From contig JAEULW010000255.1 in NCBI GenBank assembly GCA_016793505.1, positions 1 to 64,000 on the forward strand: a stretch of DNA of 64,000 nucleotides, read 5' to 3'. The DNA comes from Methylobacteriaceae bacterium (GTDB taxonomy: Bacteria; Pseudomonadota; Alphaproteobacteria; Rhizobiales; Beijerinckiaceae). The first letter of the stretch is position 1. Each line of letters starts with the position of its first letter. Below, one piece after another: positions 43,212 through 52,608 of the stretch. Below the pieces are notes generated by a model. It did not search any database and was not told the DNA's origin. It was given only the letters and a program-made list of their open reading frames with translations. The translations under genes and the position numbers were made by a program.

Positions 43212-44090
43212 TCACTTCTCGCGCGGATCGAAGGCGTCGCGCAGGCCGTCGCCGAGCAGGTTGAAGGACAAGACGGCGACGAAGATCGCCAGCCCGGGCC
43301 ACACCGCCATCCAGGGCGCATTGGTGAGGAAGCGCTGCGCCGAATTGAGCATCGAGCCCCAGGACGGCGCCGGCGGCTGCTGGCCGAGGCCGAGGAAGGA
43401 CAGGCTCGCCTCGGCGATGATCGCCGTGGCGATCGTCAGCGTCATCTGCACCAGAATCTGCGGCGCGACATTCGGCAGGATGTGCCTCAGCGCGATGCGC
43501 CAGCGCGGATTGCCGATGGCGCGCGCGCTCTCGACATAGTCCTCGGTCCTGACCGCCATCACCTGGCCGCGCGTCAGACGCACGAAGATCGGCGTCGCCG
43601 TGACGCCGATGGCGATCATCGCATTCGACAGGCTGGGGCCGAGAAACGCCGCCAGCGCGATCGCGAGGATCAGGAACGGCATCGACAGCATCGCGTCGGT
43701 GACGCGGCTGATGATCAGATCGAGCCAGGCCGGGCCATAGCCCGCCGTCAGGCCGAGCGGCACGCCGAGCGAGGTCGCCAGAACGACCGAGATCACGCCC
43801 GCCATCAGCGAGGCGCGCGCGCCGTAGATGACGCGCGTGAACAGATCGCGGCCGACCTCGTCCGTGCCGAACCAGTGCGCCGCCGAGGGCGCCTTGCGCA
43901 CCGCGCTCCAGCTCTGCTGCGCCGGATCGTAAGGCGCGATCAGCGGCGCGAACACCGCCATCAGGACCAGCGCGACGATCACCGCGAGGCCGACCATCGC
44001 GCCCTTGCGTCGCTTCAGCCGCCGCCAGGCGCGCCGGCGCGGCGATTCGATGGCGGGCTCGGCCGCCAGCGCGGCGACAGAGGCGCTCAT
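43212..44090 (-). CDS. Dipeptide-type ABC transporter permease (DppC type)
   Basis: The 292-residue membrane protein has the DppC plan: RRAWRRLKRRKGAMVGLAVI before the first helix, HWFGTDEVGRDLFTRVIYGAR after the periplasmic loop, and the EAA loop YVESARAIGNPRWRIALRHI. About six helices are visible. The ATG overlaps the DppB stop. It is the last gene of the minus-strand unit that begins with gamma-glutamyltransferase at 51194. Confidence 0.93.
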   Translation of the reverse strand: MSASVAALAAEPAIESPRRRAWRRLKRRKGAMVGLAVIVALVLMAVFAPLIAPYDPAQQSWSAVRKAPSAAHWFGTDEVGRDLFTRVIYGARASLMAGVISVVLATSLGVPLGLTAGYGPAWLDLIISRVTDAMLSMPFLILAIALAAFLGPSLSNAMIAIGVTATPIFVRLTRGQVMAVRTEDYVESARAIGNPRWRIALRHILPNVAPQILVQMTLTIATAIIAEASLSFLGLGQQPPAPSWGSMLNSAQRFLTNAPWMAVWPGLAIFVAVLSFNLLGDGLRDAFDPREK

Positions 44091-45031
44091 GACGTCCTCA
44101 GCCGCGGATTGACGAGGATGTAGCCGATGTCGGCGACGAGATTGAGCAGGATGTAGGTCGCCGAGGTGACGAGCACGACGCCCTGCACCACCGCGTAGTC
44201 GCGATTGAAGACGGCGTCGACGATCAGCTTGCCGAAGCCGGGAATCGAGAAGATCTGCTCGGTCAGCACCGCGCCCGACAGCAGCGTGCCGAATTCAAGC
44301 GAGCCGATGGTGATGATCGGCGTCAGCGCGTTGCGCAGCGCATGGCGCAGCACCACGCGCCCCTCGAGCAGCCCTTTCGCGCGCGCCGTGCGCACATAAT
44401 CCGAATTCATCGCCTGCAGCACCGCGGCGCGGGTATGGCGCATGAGAATTCCGGCGATGGCGTTGCCGAGCACGAAGGCTGGCAGGATCGTCGTCTTGAG
44501 AGACTGCGCCGGATCGACGAAGGGCGAGACGTAGCCCGACGCCGGCAGCCAGCCGAGCTTCACCGTGAACAGGAAGATGAGCATGATGCCGAGCCAGAAA
44601 TTCGGCGTCGAGATGCCCCACAGCGACAGGATGTTGGCGAGATAGTCCCAGACAGTGTCCTTCTTCACCGCCGAGACGACGCCCGCCGGAATGCCGATCA
44701 GGATCGCGATGATCATCGCCATGCTGGCGAGCTGCAGCGTCACCGGCAGCTTCTGCATCACGAGGCGCGCGACCGGCTCCTTCAGGCGCATCGATTCGCC
44801 GAGATCGCCGGTCGCCACCCCTTTCAGCCAGTAGAAATATTGCACCGGGATCGGCTGATCGAGCCGGTATTGCCGGCGGATCTGCTCGATCACCTCCGGA
44901 TCGCGCTCCTCGCCCGCCATCACCAGCGCCGGATCGCCCGGCAGCAATTGCTGCAGCCCGAAGATCAGCATCGAGATGATGATGATCGTCGGGACGAGCT
45001 GGATCAGACGCCGGCCGATGAGCTGGACCAT
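44087..45031 (-). CDS. Dipeptide-type ABC transporter permease (DppB type)
   Basis: The 314-residue protein has the DppB opening GRRLIQLVPTIIIISMLIFGL, the PGDPALVMAG loop, EAA residues YVRTARAKGLLEGRVVLRHA and ending motif EQIFSIPGFGKLIVDAVFNRD. It starts 4 bases after the binding-protein stop and overlaps dppC. Together they form the importer channel. Ordinary in every visible feature. Confidence 0.93.
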   Translation of the reverse strand: MVQLIGRRLIQLVPTIIIISMLIFGLQQLLPGDPALVMAGEERDPEVIEQIRRQYRLDQPIPVQYFYWLKGVATGDLGESMRLKEPVARLVMQKLPVTLQLASMAMIIAILIGIPAGVVSAVKKDTVWDYLANILSLWGISTPNFWLGIMLIFLFTVKLGWLPASGYVSPFVDPAQSLKTTILPAFVLGNAIAGILMRHTRAAVLQAMNSDYVRTARAKGLLEGRVVLRHALRNALTPIITIGSLEFGTLLSGAVLTEQIFSIPGFGKLIVDAVFNRDYAVVQGVVLVTSATYILLNLVADIGYILVNPRLRTS

Positions 45032-45035
45032 CGCG

Positions 45036-46550
45036 TCACTTCAGCTTGAGGCCGGTGACGCGCACGAGACCGTCCGGCATCTGCGAATAACCCTCGACTC
45101 GATCGCGATGTGCGATGATGACGATGCGGTGATAGAGATAGACGATCGGCAGATCGGCGGCGAGTCGCTGGGCGACCTTGCGATAGGCCGCCTTGCGCTG
45201 CGCCGGATCGTTCAGCGTGCGCGCCTCGGTCAGCGCGGCGTCGACCTCCGCGTTGGAGTAGGCCGAATAATTGTTCGGCGCGTTGGTCATGGCGAAGTTG
45301 ATGATGTTGCCGTCCGGATCGGTGCGGCCGGACCAGGCGAGGATGTAGCCCTGGAACTTGCCGGCCTCCGCCTCCTTGAGCGAGGTGGCGAATTCGGTGA
45401 CGCGGATCTTCACGTCGAATCCGGCCTCCGCCGTCATCGCCTGAATGACCTCGGCGACCTGCCGCGTCTCGGGATTGTTCGGCGTCATCAGGTCGACCTC
45501 GACCTTGCCTTTGACGCCGGCCTCGGCGAGCAGCTTCTTCGCCTTGGCGAGATCACGCGGCGGAACCGGAATCGACTCCTGATAATAGGAGTTCTGCGGG
45601 CTGACCCACTGATTGCCCGGCTTGAACTCGCCGTTGAAGACGACCTGCGTCAGCGCCTCGCGGTCGATCGCCGCCTCGAAGGCCTGGCGCACGCGCGCAT
45701 CCGCTCCGAGCGGGCCCTTGGCGGCGTCGCCCTTGCCGACATTGATGGTCAGGCCCTGATAGCCGAGCTCCAGCGCGGTCGCGAGTTTGAGGCCCGGCGT
45801 CGCGCGGATGTCCTTGATGTCGGTGGCGAGCGCGCGCTCGATGATGTCGAGCTGGCCGCCCTTCAGATTGGCGAGCCGCACCGTCGAATCGGTGATCGGC
45901 AGATCGGTGATGCGGTCGATATGGACATTGCCCTTGTCCCAGTAGTCGGCGAACTTCTCGACGACGATGCGATCCTGCTGCACGCGTTCGACGAACTTGT
46001 AAGGTCCGGCGCAAACCGGGTTCTGGCCGAACTTGTCGCCCGCCGCCTGCGCCGCCTTGGGCGAGACCATCATGCCGGCGCGATCGGTGAGCTGGGCGAT
46101 CAGCGGCGCGAACGGCGTCTTCAGGACGATGCGGATGGTCAGCGGGTCGACGACCTCGACCTTCTCGACCTGGCTGAGTTCGGAACGACGGAACGAGCCC
46201 TGCATCGTCATGTGACGGTCGAGCGAATATTTCGCCGCCTCTGCGTCGAGCGCCTCGCCGTCGTGGAATTTTACGCCCGGCCGCAGCTTGATCGTCACGG
46301 TCTTTCCGTCCGCCGCGGTCTCGTGCGACAGCGCGAGCTGCGGAACGGCGTTGAGCTTGGCGTCGATGTCGAACAGCTTGTCGCAGATCGAGGCGAAGAC
46401 GATGCGCCCGACATAGGTGCGCGCCTGCGTCGGATCGAGCGCGTCGGGATCCTCGGCGAGGCCGATGCGCAGATGCGTCTGCGCCTGCGCGCCGGCGATC
46501 AGGCCGGCGAAGGCGGCGGCGGAGATGAGCAGGCGAGCAGTCCGTCTCAT
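45036..46550 (-). CDS. Dipeptide-type ABC substrate-binding protein (canonical order)
   Basis: The 504-residue protein has a signal peptide (RRTARLLISAAAFAGLIAG, cleavage near AQAQ, residues 23-24). The family 5 segments come in the usual order: ALDPTQARTYVGRIVFASIC, KLRPGVKFHDGEALDAEA, CAGPYKF, RVRQAFEAAIDREAL, KAKKLLAEAGVKGKVEVDL, then the C-terminal lobe with YSAYSNAEVDAALTEA and LPIVYLYHR. An AAGGAG site supports the ATG at 46550. This gives an internal comparison for the permuted protein at 21116. The operon context with gamma-glutamyltransferase suggests a gamma-glutamyl peptide or conjugate as ligand. Confidence 0.93.
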   Translation of the reverse strand: MRRTARLLISAAAFAGLIAGAQAQTHLRIGLAEDPDALDPTQARTYVGRIVFASICDKLFDIDAKLNAVPQLALSHETAADGKTVTIKLRPGVKFHDGEALDAEAAKYSLDRHMTMQGSFRRSELSQVEKVEVVDPLTIRIVLKTPFAPLIAQLTDRAGMMVSPKAAQAAGDKFGQNPVCAGPYKFVERVQQDRIVVEKFADYWDKGNVHIDRITDLPITDSTVRLANLKGGQLDIIERALATDIKDIRATPGLKLATALELGYQGLTINVGKGDAAKGPLGADARVRQAFEAAIDREALTQVVFNGEFKPGNQWVSPQNSYYQESIPVPPRDLAKAKKLLAEAGVKGKVEVDLMTPNNPETRQVAEVIQAMTAEAGFDVKIRVTEFATSLKEAEAGKFQGYILAWSGRTDPDGNIINFAMTNAPNNYSAYSNAEVDAALTEARTLNDPAQRKAAYRKVAQRLAADLPIVYLYHRIVIIAHRDRVEGYSQMPDGLVRVTGLKLK

Positions 46551-46576
46551 GTCGGTCTCCTTGTCGTCGTGAAGGT

Positions 46577-47623
46577 TCAACTGGCGAAGGCGTCGATCAG
46601 TCTTTGCGCGACGGGCGTGATCTGCGCTTCGCGCGGCACGATGTCGTGGGCCGCGCCGATCTCGCGCCAGCGATGGCAGGCGACGGCGCGCCCGGCTTCC
46701 GTCGCGAGCGCCGGCGCGACGTCGGCGCAGAGAGGAACGGCGTAGGGGCAGCGCCCGTGCAGATGGCAGCCGGGCGGCGGCGCGATCGGGCTCGGCACGT
46801 CGCCCGACAACGCGATGCGCCGGCGCTCGCGGCCCGGCGCGGTGACCGGAATCGCCGAAAGCAGCGCCCGCGTATAGGGATGGCGCGGATCGGCGTAGAT
46901 CGCCTCGACCGGCCCGCTCTCGACGATGCGGCCGAGATACATCACGGCGATGCGATCGGCGATGTGCTTGACCACCGCCAGGTCGTGCGAAATGAAGATC
47001 AGCGCCAGGCCCAGCCGACGCTGCAGATCACGCAGCAGATTGAGAATCTGCGCGCGGATCGACACGTCGAGCGCCGACACCGGTTCGTCGCAGACGATCA
47101 GCCGGGGCTCGCCGGCCAGCGCCCGGGCGATGACGATGCGCTGGCGCTGGCCGCCGGAAAATTCGTGCGGATAGCGCTGCGCGTGTTCCGGCCGCAGGCC
47201 GACGAGATCGAGCAGTTCGGCGACGCGGGCGCGCCGCTGCGCCGCCGGGACGAGACGATGCAGGATCAAGGGCTCGGCCAGCGCGTCGCCGACCGTCATG
47301 CGCGGGTTGAGCGAGGCGAAAGGGTCCTGAAAAATCAGCTGCGCATGGCGGCGCAGCGCCCGCATCTCGGCTTCCGGCAGAGCGAGGATGTCGCGACCCT
47401 CGATGCGCACTGCGCCGGCCGTCGGCTCGATCAGCCGCAGCAGCAGGCGGCCGAGCGTCGACTTGCCGCAACCCGATTCGCCGACCAGCGCCAGCGTCTC
47501 GCCGGCGCGAAGATCGAGATCGACGCCGTCGACCGCCTTGACGGTTGCGAGCGCGCGGCCGGTCAGCGAGCGTTTCGCCACGAAATGCCGGGCGAGGCCG
47601 CGCGCCTCGAGGATGGCGCTCAT
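46577..47623 (-). CDS. Dipeptide-type ABC transporter ATPase (DppF type)
   Basis: The 348-residue ATPase has Walker [30 protein letters not shown] at the Q-loop, signature [19 protein letters not shown], Walker [13 protein letters not shown] and C-terminal cysteines [19 protein letters not shown]. The ATG overlaps the DppD stop (ATGA). It drives the importer encoded downstream. Normal length for the family. Confidence 0.93.
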   Translation of the reverse strand: MSAILEARGLARHFVAKRSLTGRALATVKAVDGVDLDLRAGETLALVGESGCGKSTLGRLLLRLIEPTAGAVRIEGRDILALPEAEMRALRRHAQLIFQDPFASLNPRMTVGDALAEPLILHRLVPAAQRRARVAELLDLVGLRPEHAQRYPHEFSGGQRQRIVIARALAGEPRLIVCDEPVSALDVSIRAQILNLLRDLQRRLGLALIFISHDLAVVKHIADRIAVMYLGRIVESGPVEAIYADPRHPYTRALLSAIPVTAPGRERRRIALSGDVPSPIAPPPGCHLHGRCPYAVPLCADVAPALATEAGRAVACHRWREIGAAHDIVPREAQITPVAQRLIDAFAS

Positions 47624-48606
47624 GCCGCCAGCCTTTCGAGCGGCGCGCGCCGGCAGCGCGAGGCGCGGTCGTCGCCGAGATCGACGAGCTCGGGCCGGCC
47701 TGCGCGACAGGCGTCCTCGACGAAGGGGCAGCGCGCGGCGAAGCGGCAGCCCGCGGGCAGCGCCGCCATGTTGGGCACAGCGCCGGCGATCGCGGCGAGC
47801 CGCTCGCGCTTTTCGGCGAGACGCGGCAGCGAGCCGAGCAGGCCGAGCGTATAGGGATGCTGCGGCATCGCGAACAGCGCCTCGACCGGCGCGCGCTCGA
47901 CGATCTCGCCGGCATACATCACGACCACGTCGTCGGCGACTTCCGCGACGACGCCGAGATCATGCGTGATGAGGATCACCGCAGCGCCGCTCTCGCGGCG
48001 CAGATCGCGCAACAGATCGAGAATCTGAGCCTGGATGGTCACGTCGAGCGCCGTCGTCGGCTCGTCGGCGATCAACAGCTTCGGATCGAGCGCCAGCGCC
48101 ATGGCGATCATGACGCGCTGGCGCATGCCGCCGGAGAGCTGATGCGGATAATCGCGCGCCCGCGCTTCCGGCTCGGGAATGCGCACGCGGCGCAGCATGT
48201 CGACGGCGCGCCGCTCCGCCTCCTCGCGCGTCGTCGCGCGGTGGCGCAGGATCGCCTCGGCGATCTGGTCGCCGACGCGGTGCGAGGGGTTGAGCGAGGT
48301 CATCGGCTCCTGAAAGATCATCGTCAGCCGGTCGCCGCGCAGATCGCGCAGGGCGCGGTCGGGCAGGGCGACGAGATCGCGCCCCTCGAACTTGACGCGC
48401 CCCTCGACGCTGGAGGCGGCCTTCGACAACAGGCCCATGATCGCCAGCGCGGTGACGCTCTTGCCGCAGCCAGATTCGCCGACGATGCACAGGGTGCGCC
48501 CGGCGGCGACGTCGAAGGAGACGCCATCGACGGCGCGCAGCGTGCGCCCGTCGGTCGTCGGAAACGACACTTTCAGATCGCGCAGCGAGAGCAGCGCGTC
48601 GCTCAT
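47620..48606 (-). CDS. Dipeptide-type ABC transporter ATPase (DppD type)
   Basis: The 328-residue ATPase has Walker [38 protein letters not shown], signature [19 protein letters not shown], Walker [13 protein letters not shown] and the cysteine cluster [14 protein letters not shown]. The start at 48606 overlaps the DUF1028 stop as ATGA; a longer frame further upstream is only a shadow of that gene. It pairs with DppF. Confidence 0.93.
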   Translation of the reverse strand: MSDALLSLRDLKVSFPTTDGRTLRAVDGVSFDVAAGRTLCIVGESGCGKSVTALAIMGLLSKAASSVEGRVKFEGRDLVALPDRALRDLRGDRLTMIFQEPMTSLNPSHRVGDQIAEAILRHRATTREEAERRAVDMLRRVRIPEPEARARDYPHQLSGGMRQRVMIAMALALDPKLLIADEPTTALDVTIQAQILDLLRDLRRESGAAVILITHDLGVVAEVADDVVVMYAGEIVERAPVEALFAMPQHPYTLGLLGSLPRLAEKRERLAAIAGAVPNMAALPAGCRFAARCPFVEDACRAGRPELVDLGDDRASRCRRAPLERLAA

Positions 48607-49346
48607 GCGCGCGTCTTCCGCGTCTTCGCGCCGCCGCGCGCCGCCTCCTTCATCGATTGCGCGATGCGCCGCTCGATCTCGTCGCGATCGGTCACGCCGG
48701 CCGGGTTGTCGCGGCTCGGCATGAACTTGCGGTAATGGATGTAGCGCTGGTTGGCGACGCCGAGGAGCCGCGCCAGCTCCTCGATCGGCTCGGCGTGATC
48801 GTCGACGCGCAGATCGAAGAGCGGATATTCCTCTGCGTCGTGAATGAGCATCGCCGCCGACTGCTTGCCGCGCTTGTCGCCGCCTGCGGCCTGCCCCGCG
48901 CGCAGCGCGAGGATGAAGCGCTCCGACAGCGGACGGCGCTTCGCCTTCTCGAAGGCCGCCGCCGTCGCCTCGATCACCTCTGGGCCGGCCAGCATGTTGC
49001 CGGCGACCGAGAAGCCCTTGCCGATCAGGTGGCCGCACCACGGCACGCAGCTCGCTCCTGTATAGGCGGCGAAACGGAACTGCCGGTCCATGACATGCGC
49101 CTGACGCTGCGCGCGGCCTTCATCCGCCGCCGTGACGATGCGCAGCACATCCTCCGCGCTCGCGCCGGCGCGCAGGAGTTCGAGGCCGCGATAGCCGTAA
49201 TACGGGTTGACGAAGGCCTGCGTCGCGATGGCGCCGACGCCGGTCGCGACGAACGGCACGCGCGCTCCGACGGCGAAGGCGCAGGTCGACACCGCGAGTC
49301 CGATTTCGCCCGTCCGCCGGTCATGCGCGATGATCGACCACGTCAT
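48603..49346 (-). CDS. DUF1028-family protein (Ntn-hydrolase-like)
   Basis: The 247-residue protein shows the DUF1028 pattern: the opening TWSIIAHDRRTGEIGLAVST, VPFVATGVGAIATQAFVNP and GKGFSVAGNMLAGPEVIEA. The family is thought to have an Ntn-hydrolase-like fold. Its Thr directly after the initiator Met could be the nucleophile, but this is inference. About 40 C-terminal residues rich in Lys and Arg follow the domain. It lies between gamma-glutamyltransferase (12 bases upstream) and dppD (ATGA overlap), so it probably hydrolyses an amide in the same peptide or conjugate. Confidence 0.85.
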   Translation of the reverse strand: MTWSIIAHDRRTGEIGLAVSTCAFAVGARVPFVATGVGAIATQAFVNPYYGYRGLELLRAGASAEDVLRIVTAADEGRAQRQAHVMDRQFRFAAYTGASCVPWCGHLIGKGFSVAGNMLAGPEVIEATAAAFEKAKRRPLSERFILALRAGQAAGGDKRGKQSAAMLIHDAEEYPLFDLRVDDHAEPIEELARLLGVANQRYIHYRKFMPSRDNPAGVTDRDEIERRIAQSMKEAARGGAKTRKTRA

Positions 49347-49358
49347 GGTTGCGCCCTC

Positions 49359-51194
49359 TCAGCGTCCCGCCGCATAGCCCTGCATGCCGCGCGGATTGGC
49401 GGCCGCCTTCAGAATCGACCCGTCGCGGGCGCAGGCCACCAGCCGCCCCTCTGACCAGTCCGGCCCGACCTCGACGATATGGCCGCGCCGGCGCAGCTCC
49501 TCGACCGTCGCGGCCGGAACGCGGCCCTCGACGACGACGACGCCGGGGCGCGAGGTGCGCGGCCAGAATGAGCCCGGGAAATGCTCGGTGTGCCAGGCCG
49601 GCGCGTCGATCGCCTCCTGCAGATTCATGCCGGCATGCACGTGACGCAGGAACATCTGGGGAATCCACTGGTCCTGCTGGTCGCCCCCCGGCGATCCCCA
49701 CGCCAGATAGGGCGCGCCCTCGCGCAGGGCCATGGTCGGCGACAGGGTCGTGCGCGGCCGGCGGCCGGGGCCGAGCGCGGCGGGATGCGCCTCGTCCAGC
49801 ATGAACATCTGCGCCCGCGTGCCGAGGCAGAAGCCGAGCGCCGGGATCACCGGCGAGGATTGCAGCCAGCCGCCGGAGGGCGTCGCCGCCAGCATGTTGC
49901 CATGCCGGTCGATGACGTCGACATGCACCGTGTCGCCGCGGGTGACGCCGTTCGGCGCGACGGTTTCGAGCCCGCCCTGCTGCACCGCGCCGACCGTCGG
50001 CTCGCCGGCGCCGGTCGCCGACACCGCGACGCGCGGCCCCTTGGCGGCGCGCGCCTGCGCCGCGCCGCCGAAGCCGGGGATGACGCCCGGCCTGAGATCA
50101 TGCGAGGCGGAGGCGCCGATCAGCTGGCGCCGCGCGTCGTTGTAGGCGTCCGACAGCATGTGATCGAGCGGCACGGCGACATGATCGGGATCGCCGAGAA
50201 ACGTGTCGCGGTCGGCGAAGGCGAGCTTGGCCGCCTCGACCTGCAGATGGATGAAGTCCGGCCCCGCCGGATCGAGCCCGTCGAGATCGAAGCCCTTCAG
50301 CAAGGCGAGCTGCTGCAAGGTCGCGATGCCCTGACACCATGGGCCCGGCTTCTGCACCGTATAGCGCCCGTAGCGATATTCGGCCGGCGCTTCGACGCTG
50401 GCGCGCCAGCGCGCCATGTCCTCGCCGTTCAGCACGCCGCGATGGCGCCGGCCGGTGACGTCCATCGCCTCGGTGTCGCGGCAGAAGGCGTCGATCGCCT
50501 CGGCGACGAAGCCCTGCGACCACACCTTGCGGGCGCGCTCGATCTCCGCCTCGCGGCCGCCGCCGCCCGCCTCCGCCTCTCGCAGGATGCGCTCATAGGT
50601 CTCGGCCATTGCCGGATTGCGGAACAGCGCGCCGACGGCGGGCTTTTCGCCGCCGGGCAGATAGACCGCCGCCGAACTCGGCCAATGCTCGCGAAACAGC
50701 GTCTCGACCGTGGCGATGGTGGCGACGATGCGCTCGACCAGCGGATAGCCGCGCCGGGCGTAGGCGATCGCCGGCTCGAGCACGTCGCGCAGGCGCCAGG
50801 TTCCATAGTCGCGCAGCAGCAGCATGTAGGCGTCGAACGTGCCCGGCACGCAGGGCGCGAGCAGGCCGGTTCCGGGCACCAGATCGAGCCCGAGATCGCG
50901 GCAATGGCCGATCGTCAGGCCGGCCGGCGCAACGCCCTGGCCGCAGATCACCTCGGTGCGGCCCTTGGCGGCGGCGTGGATCATGATCGGCACGTCGCCG
51001 CCCGGCCCGTTGAGATGCGGTTCGACCACCTGCAGCGCGAACATCGTCGCCAGGCCCGCGTCGAAGGCGTTGCCGCCGCGCTCCAGCACGCCCATGCCGA
51101 CGGCGGTGGCGATCCAGTGGGTGGAGGCGACGACGCCGAAGGTGCCGGCGATTTCGGGCCGCGTGGTGAAACGCGACGGATTGATGTTGCTCAT
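49359..51194 (-). CDS. Gamma-glutamyltransferase-family protein
   Basis: The 611-residue protein is a GGT-type Ntn hydrolase without a signal peptide, so it seems cytoplasmic, unlike secreted E. coli GGT. Visible motifs are GGNAFDAGLATMFALQVVEPH, GGDVPIMIH, and the self-processing site GDTVHVDVIDRHGNMLA with the candidate nucleophile T422. The usual TTH is TVH here, which is seen in distant family members. PGGDQQDQW takes the place of the Gly-Gly oxyanion loop. It leads the operon with DUF1028 and the dipeptide transporter. It should cleave an imported gamma-glutamyl or related amide. No Shine-Dalgarno is seen before the ATG. Confidence 0.88.
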   Translation of the reverse strand: MSNINPSRFTTRPEIAGTFGVVASTHWIATAVGMGVLERGGNAFDAGLATMFALQVVEPHLNGPGGDVPIMIHAAAKGRTEVICGQGVAPAGLTIGHCRDLGLDLVPGTGLLAPCVPGTFDAYMLLLRDYGTWRLRDVLEPAIAYARRGYPLVERIVATIATVETLFREHWPSSAAVYLPGGEKPAVGALFRNPAMAETYERILREAEAGGGGREAEIERARKVWSQGFVAEAIDAFCRDTEAMDVTGRRHRGVLNGEDMARWRASVEAPAEYRYGRYTVQKPGPWCQGIATLQQLALLKGFDLDGLDPAGPDFIHLQVEAAKLAFADRDTFLGDPDHVAVPLDHMLSDAYNDARRQLIGASASHDLRPGVIPGFGGAAQARAAKGPRVAVSATGAGEPTVGAVQQGGLETVAPNGVTRGDTVHVDVIDRHGNMLAATPSGGWLQSSPVIPALGFCLGTRAQMFMLDEAHPAALGPGRRPRTTLSPTMALREGAPYLAWGSPGGDQQDQWIPQMFLRHVHAGMNLQEAIDAPAWHTEHFPGSFWPRTSRPGVVVVEGRVPAATVEELRRRGHIVEVGPDWSEGRLVACARDGSILKAAANPRGMQGYAAGR

Positions 51195-51201
51195 GCGCGA
51201 C

Positions 51202-51229
51202 AGGCTATCAGCCGGCGCCGCCTTGGCAA
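51202..51229 (-). promoter_or_regulatory. Candidate leaderless promoter of the gamma-glutamyltransferase operon
   Basis: On the minus strand TTGCCA (51224-51229) and TAGCCT (51202-51207) are separated by 16 bases. The -10 box ends 7 bases before the ATG at 51194, which leaves almost no leader and explains the missing ribosome site. Confidence 0.4.
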
Positions 51230-51270
51230 TGGCGCGCGGCGGGTGGCCATCATCCATCCCGCCCGATACG

Positions 51271-52380
51271 ATGCGACCCATGATCAGGCAGAGCGTTTCG
51301 GCCGGCCGCGCCGGCGCGCGCTTCGACGTCGACGCGCTCGACTGGCCGCGCCTGGCGACGCCGATGGCGCGCGCCGAGGACGCGCTGGCGCGGCTCGACG
51401 CGCGCATCGCCGCCTCGCCGATCCGCGACGGCTTTCTGGCGCGCGCCCACATTCTCGACGCGCGCGACGCGCTGTGGCTCGAGGGCGAACTCGTGCCGCT
51501 CGAGGATCTGGTGCTGCACGACGCCGGCATGGACGCGCGGGCGCCGACGCACGAGCTGACGCGCGCCCACGAGGCGCTGCGCGCCCGCCGCCGCATCGCC
51601 CGCCAGCCGCCGGACTGGGCCTTCACCGAGGCCGGCTTCGCCGTGCTGCGCGGCGAGGCCGAACCGGCGCCGCCGGCCGCCGCGCCCACGCCTGACCACG
51701 AGGCGGCCGACGCCTCGCCCTTCGACGCGGTCTTCGCCGACATCGACGCGGCGATGGCGCGCGCCTCGCGCCTGCTGGCGGGCGAGGCCGTCGCCCCGCG
51801 CGCCGCCGCCGACCGGCCGCCGCGCGAGGCCGCCGACGACGCGCTCGCCTGTTTCCGCGACGCCCTCGCGGCGCGCGAGGACCTGCCGCCGACGCTGGCG
51901 GCGGCGCTCGCCCTCGCCGAGCTCGAGCGTCTGGCGCCGTCCGAGCCGCTCGGGCGGCGCGGCTGGCTGGCGCCGCTGCTCGCCGCCGCGCTGCTGCGCG
52001 CCGGCGGCAAATGCGGCCATCTCGTCGCGCTGGGGGCGGGGCTGCGCGCCGTGGCGCGCGAGCGCCGCCGCGCCGCCGAGCCGACCGTGCGCCTCGTCGC
52101 CTTTCTGGCGGCGCAGGCGGCGGCGGCCGAGGCCGGCCTGCGCGATCACGAGCGATGGCTCGCCGCCCACGCCGCGCTGATGAAGAAGGCGCAGGGCCGA
52201 CGCCAGACCTCGCGGCTGGTCGAGGCGATCGACATCGTCCTCGCCCGGCCGCTGGTCACCGCCGGGATGCTGGCCAAAGAGCTCGGCGTGACGCCCCGCG
52301 CCGGCCTCAACCTGATCGCCGAACTCGGCCTGCGCGAGACCACGGGGCGCGGCCGCTATCGCGCCTGGGCCGTTCTGTAG
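51271..52380 (+). CDS. RHE_PE00001-like protein (DUF1612 with C-terminal helix-turn-helix)
   Basis: The 369-residue, alanine- and arginine-rich protein has the arrangement of a rhizobial family annotated RHE_PE00001: an N-terminal helical part with GFLARAHILDARDALWLEGELV (about 50-72), a variable linker near residues 130-160, and a C-terminal helix-turn-helix (VTAGMLAKELGVTPRAGLNL). It may start at ATG 51271 or 51280; no clear ribosome site is visible. It is divergent from the gamma-glutamyltransferase operon across 76 bases. A DNA-binding role is likely, but the function of the family is not established. The family is best known from Hyphomicrobiales, which supports the taxon guess. Confidence 0.7.
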   Translation: MRPMIRQSVSAGRAGARFDVDALDWPRLATPMARAEDALARLDARIAASPIRDGFLARAHILDARDALWLEGELVPLEDLVLHDAGMDARAPTHELTRAHEALRARRRIARQPPDWAFTEAGFAVLRGEAEPAPPAAAPTPDHEAADASPFDAVFADIDAAMARASRLLAGEAVAPRAAADRPPREAADDALACFRDALAAREDLPPTLAAALALAELERLAPSEPLGRRGWLAPLLAAALLRAGGKCGHLVALGAGLRAVARERRRAAEPTVRLVAFLAAQAAAAEAGLRDHERWLAAHAALMKKAQGRRQTSRLVEAIDIVLARPLVTAGMLAKELGVTPRAGLNLIAELGLRETTGRGRYRAWAVL

Positions 52381-52608
52381 GCGCCGGTCGCCCGGCGCGG
52401 CGATAGCGGCCATAGGCGCGTGGCCCGCGGTCCCGGTCGATCGCGCCGGGGCCCTTCCGCTGCGCCCGGACGCGTGCGAGACAGGCCGCGCTGCACGGTT
52501 CCGGATCGCCGCGGCCGCTCCCGACATGGCAGTCATGCCGCAAATCGCTTGGCGGGCGCGGCTGTCGGACGGCAAACTGTCGCAGCACTTCAGGGAGCAA
52601 GGATACGC

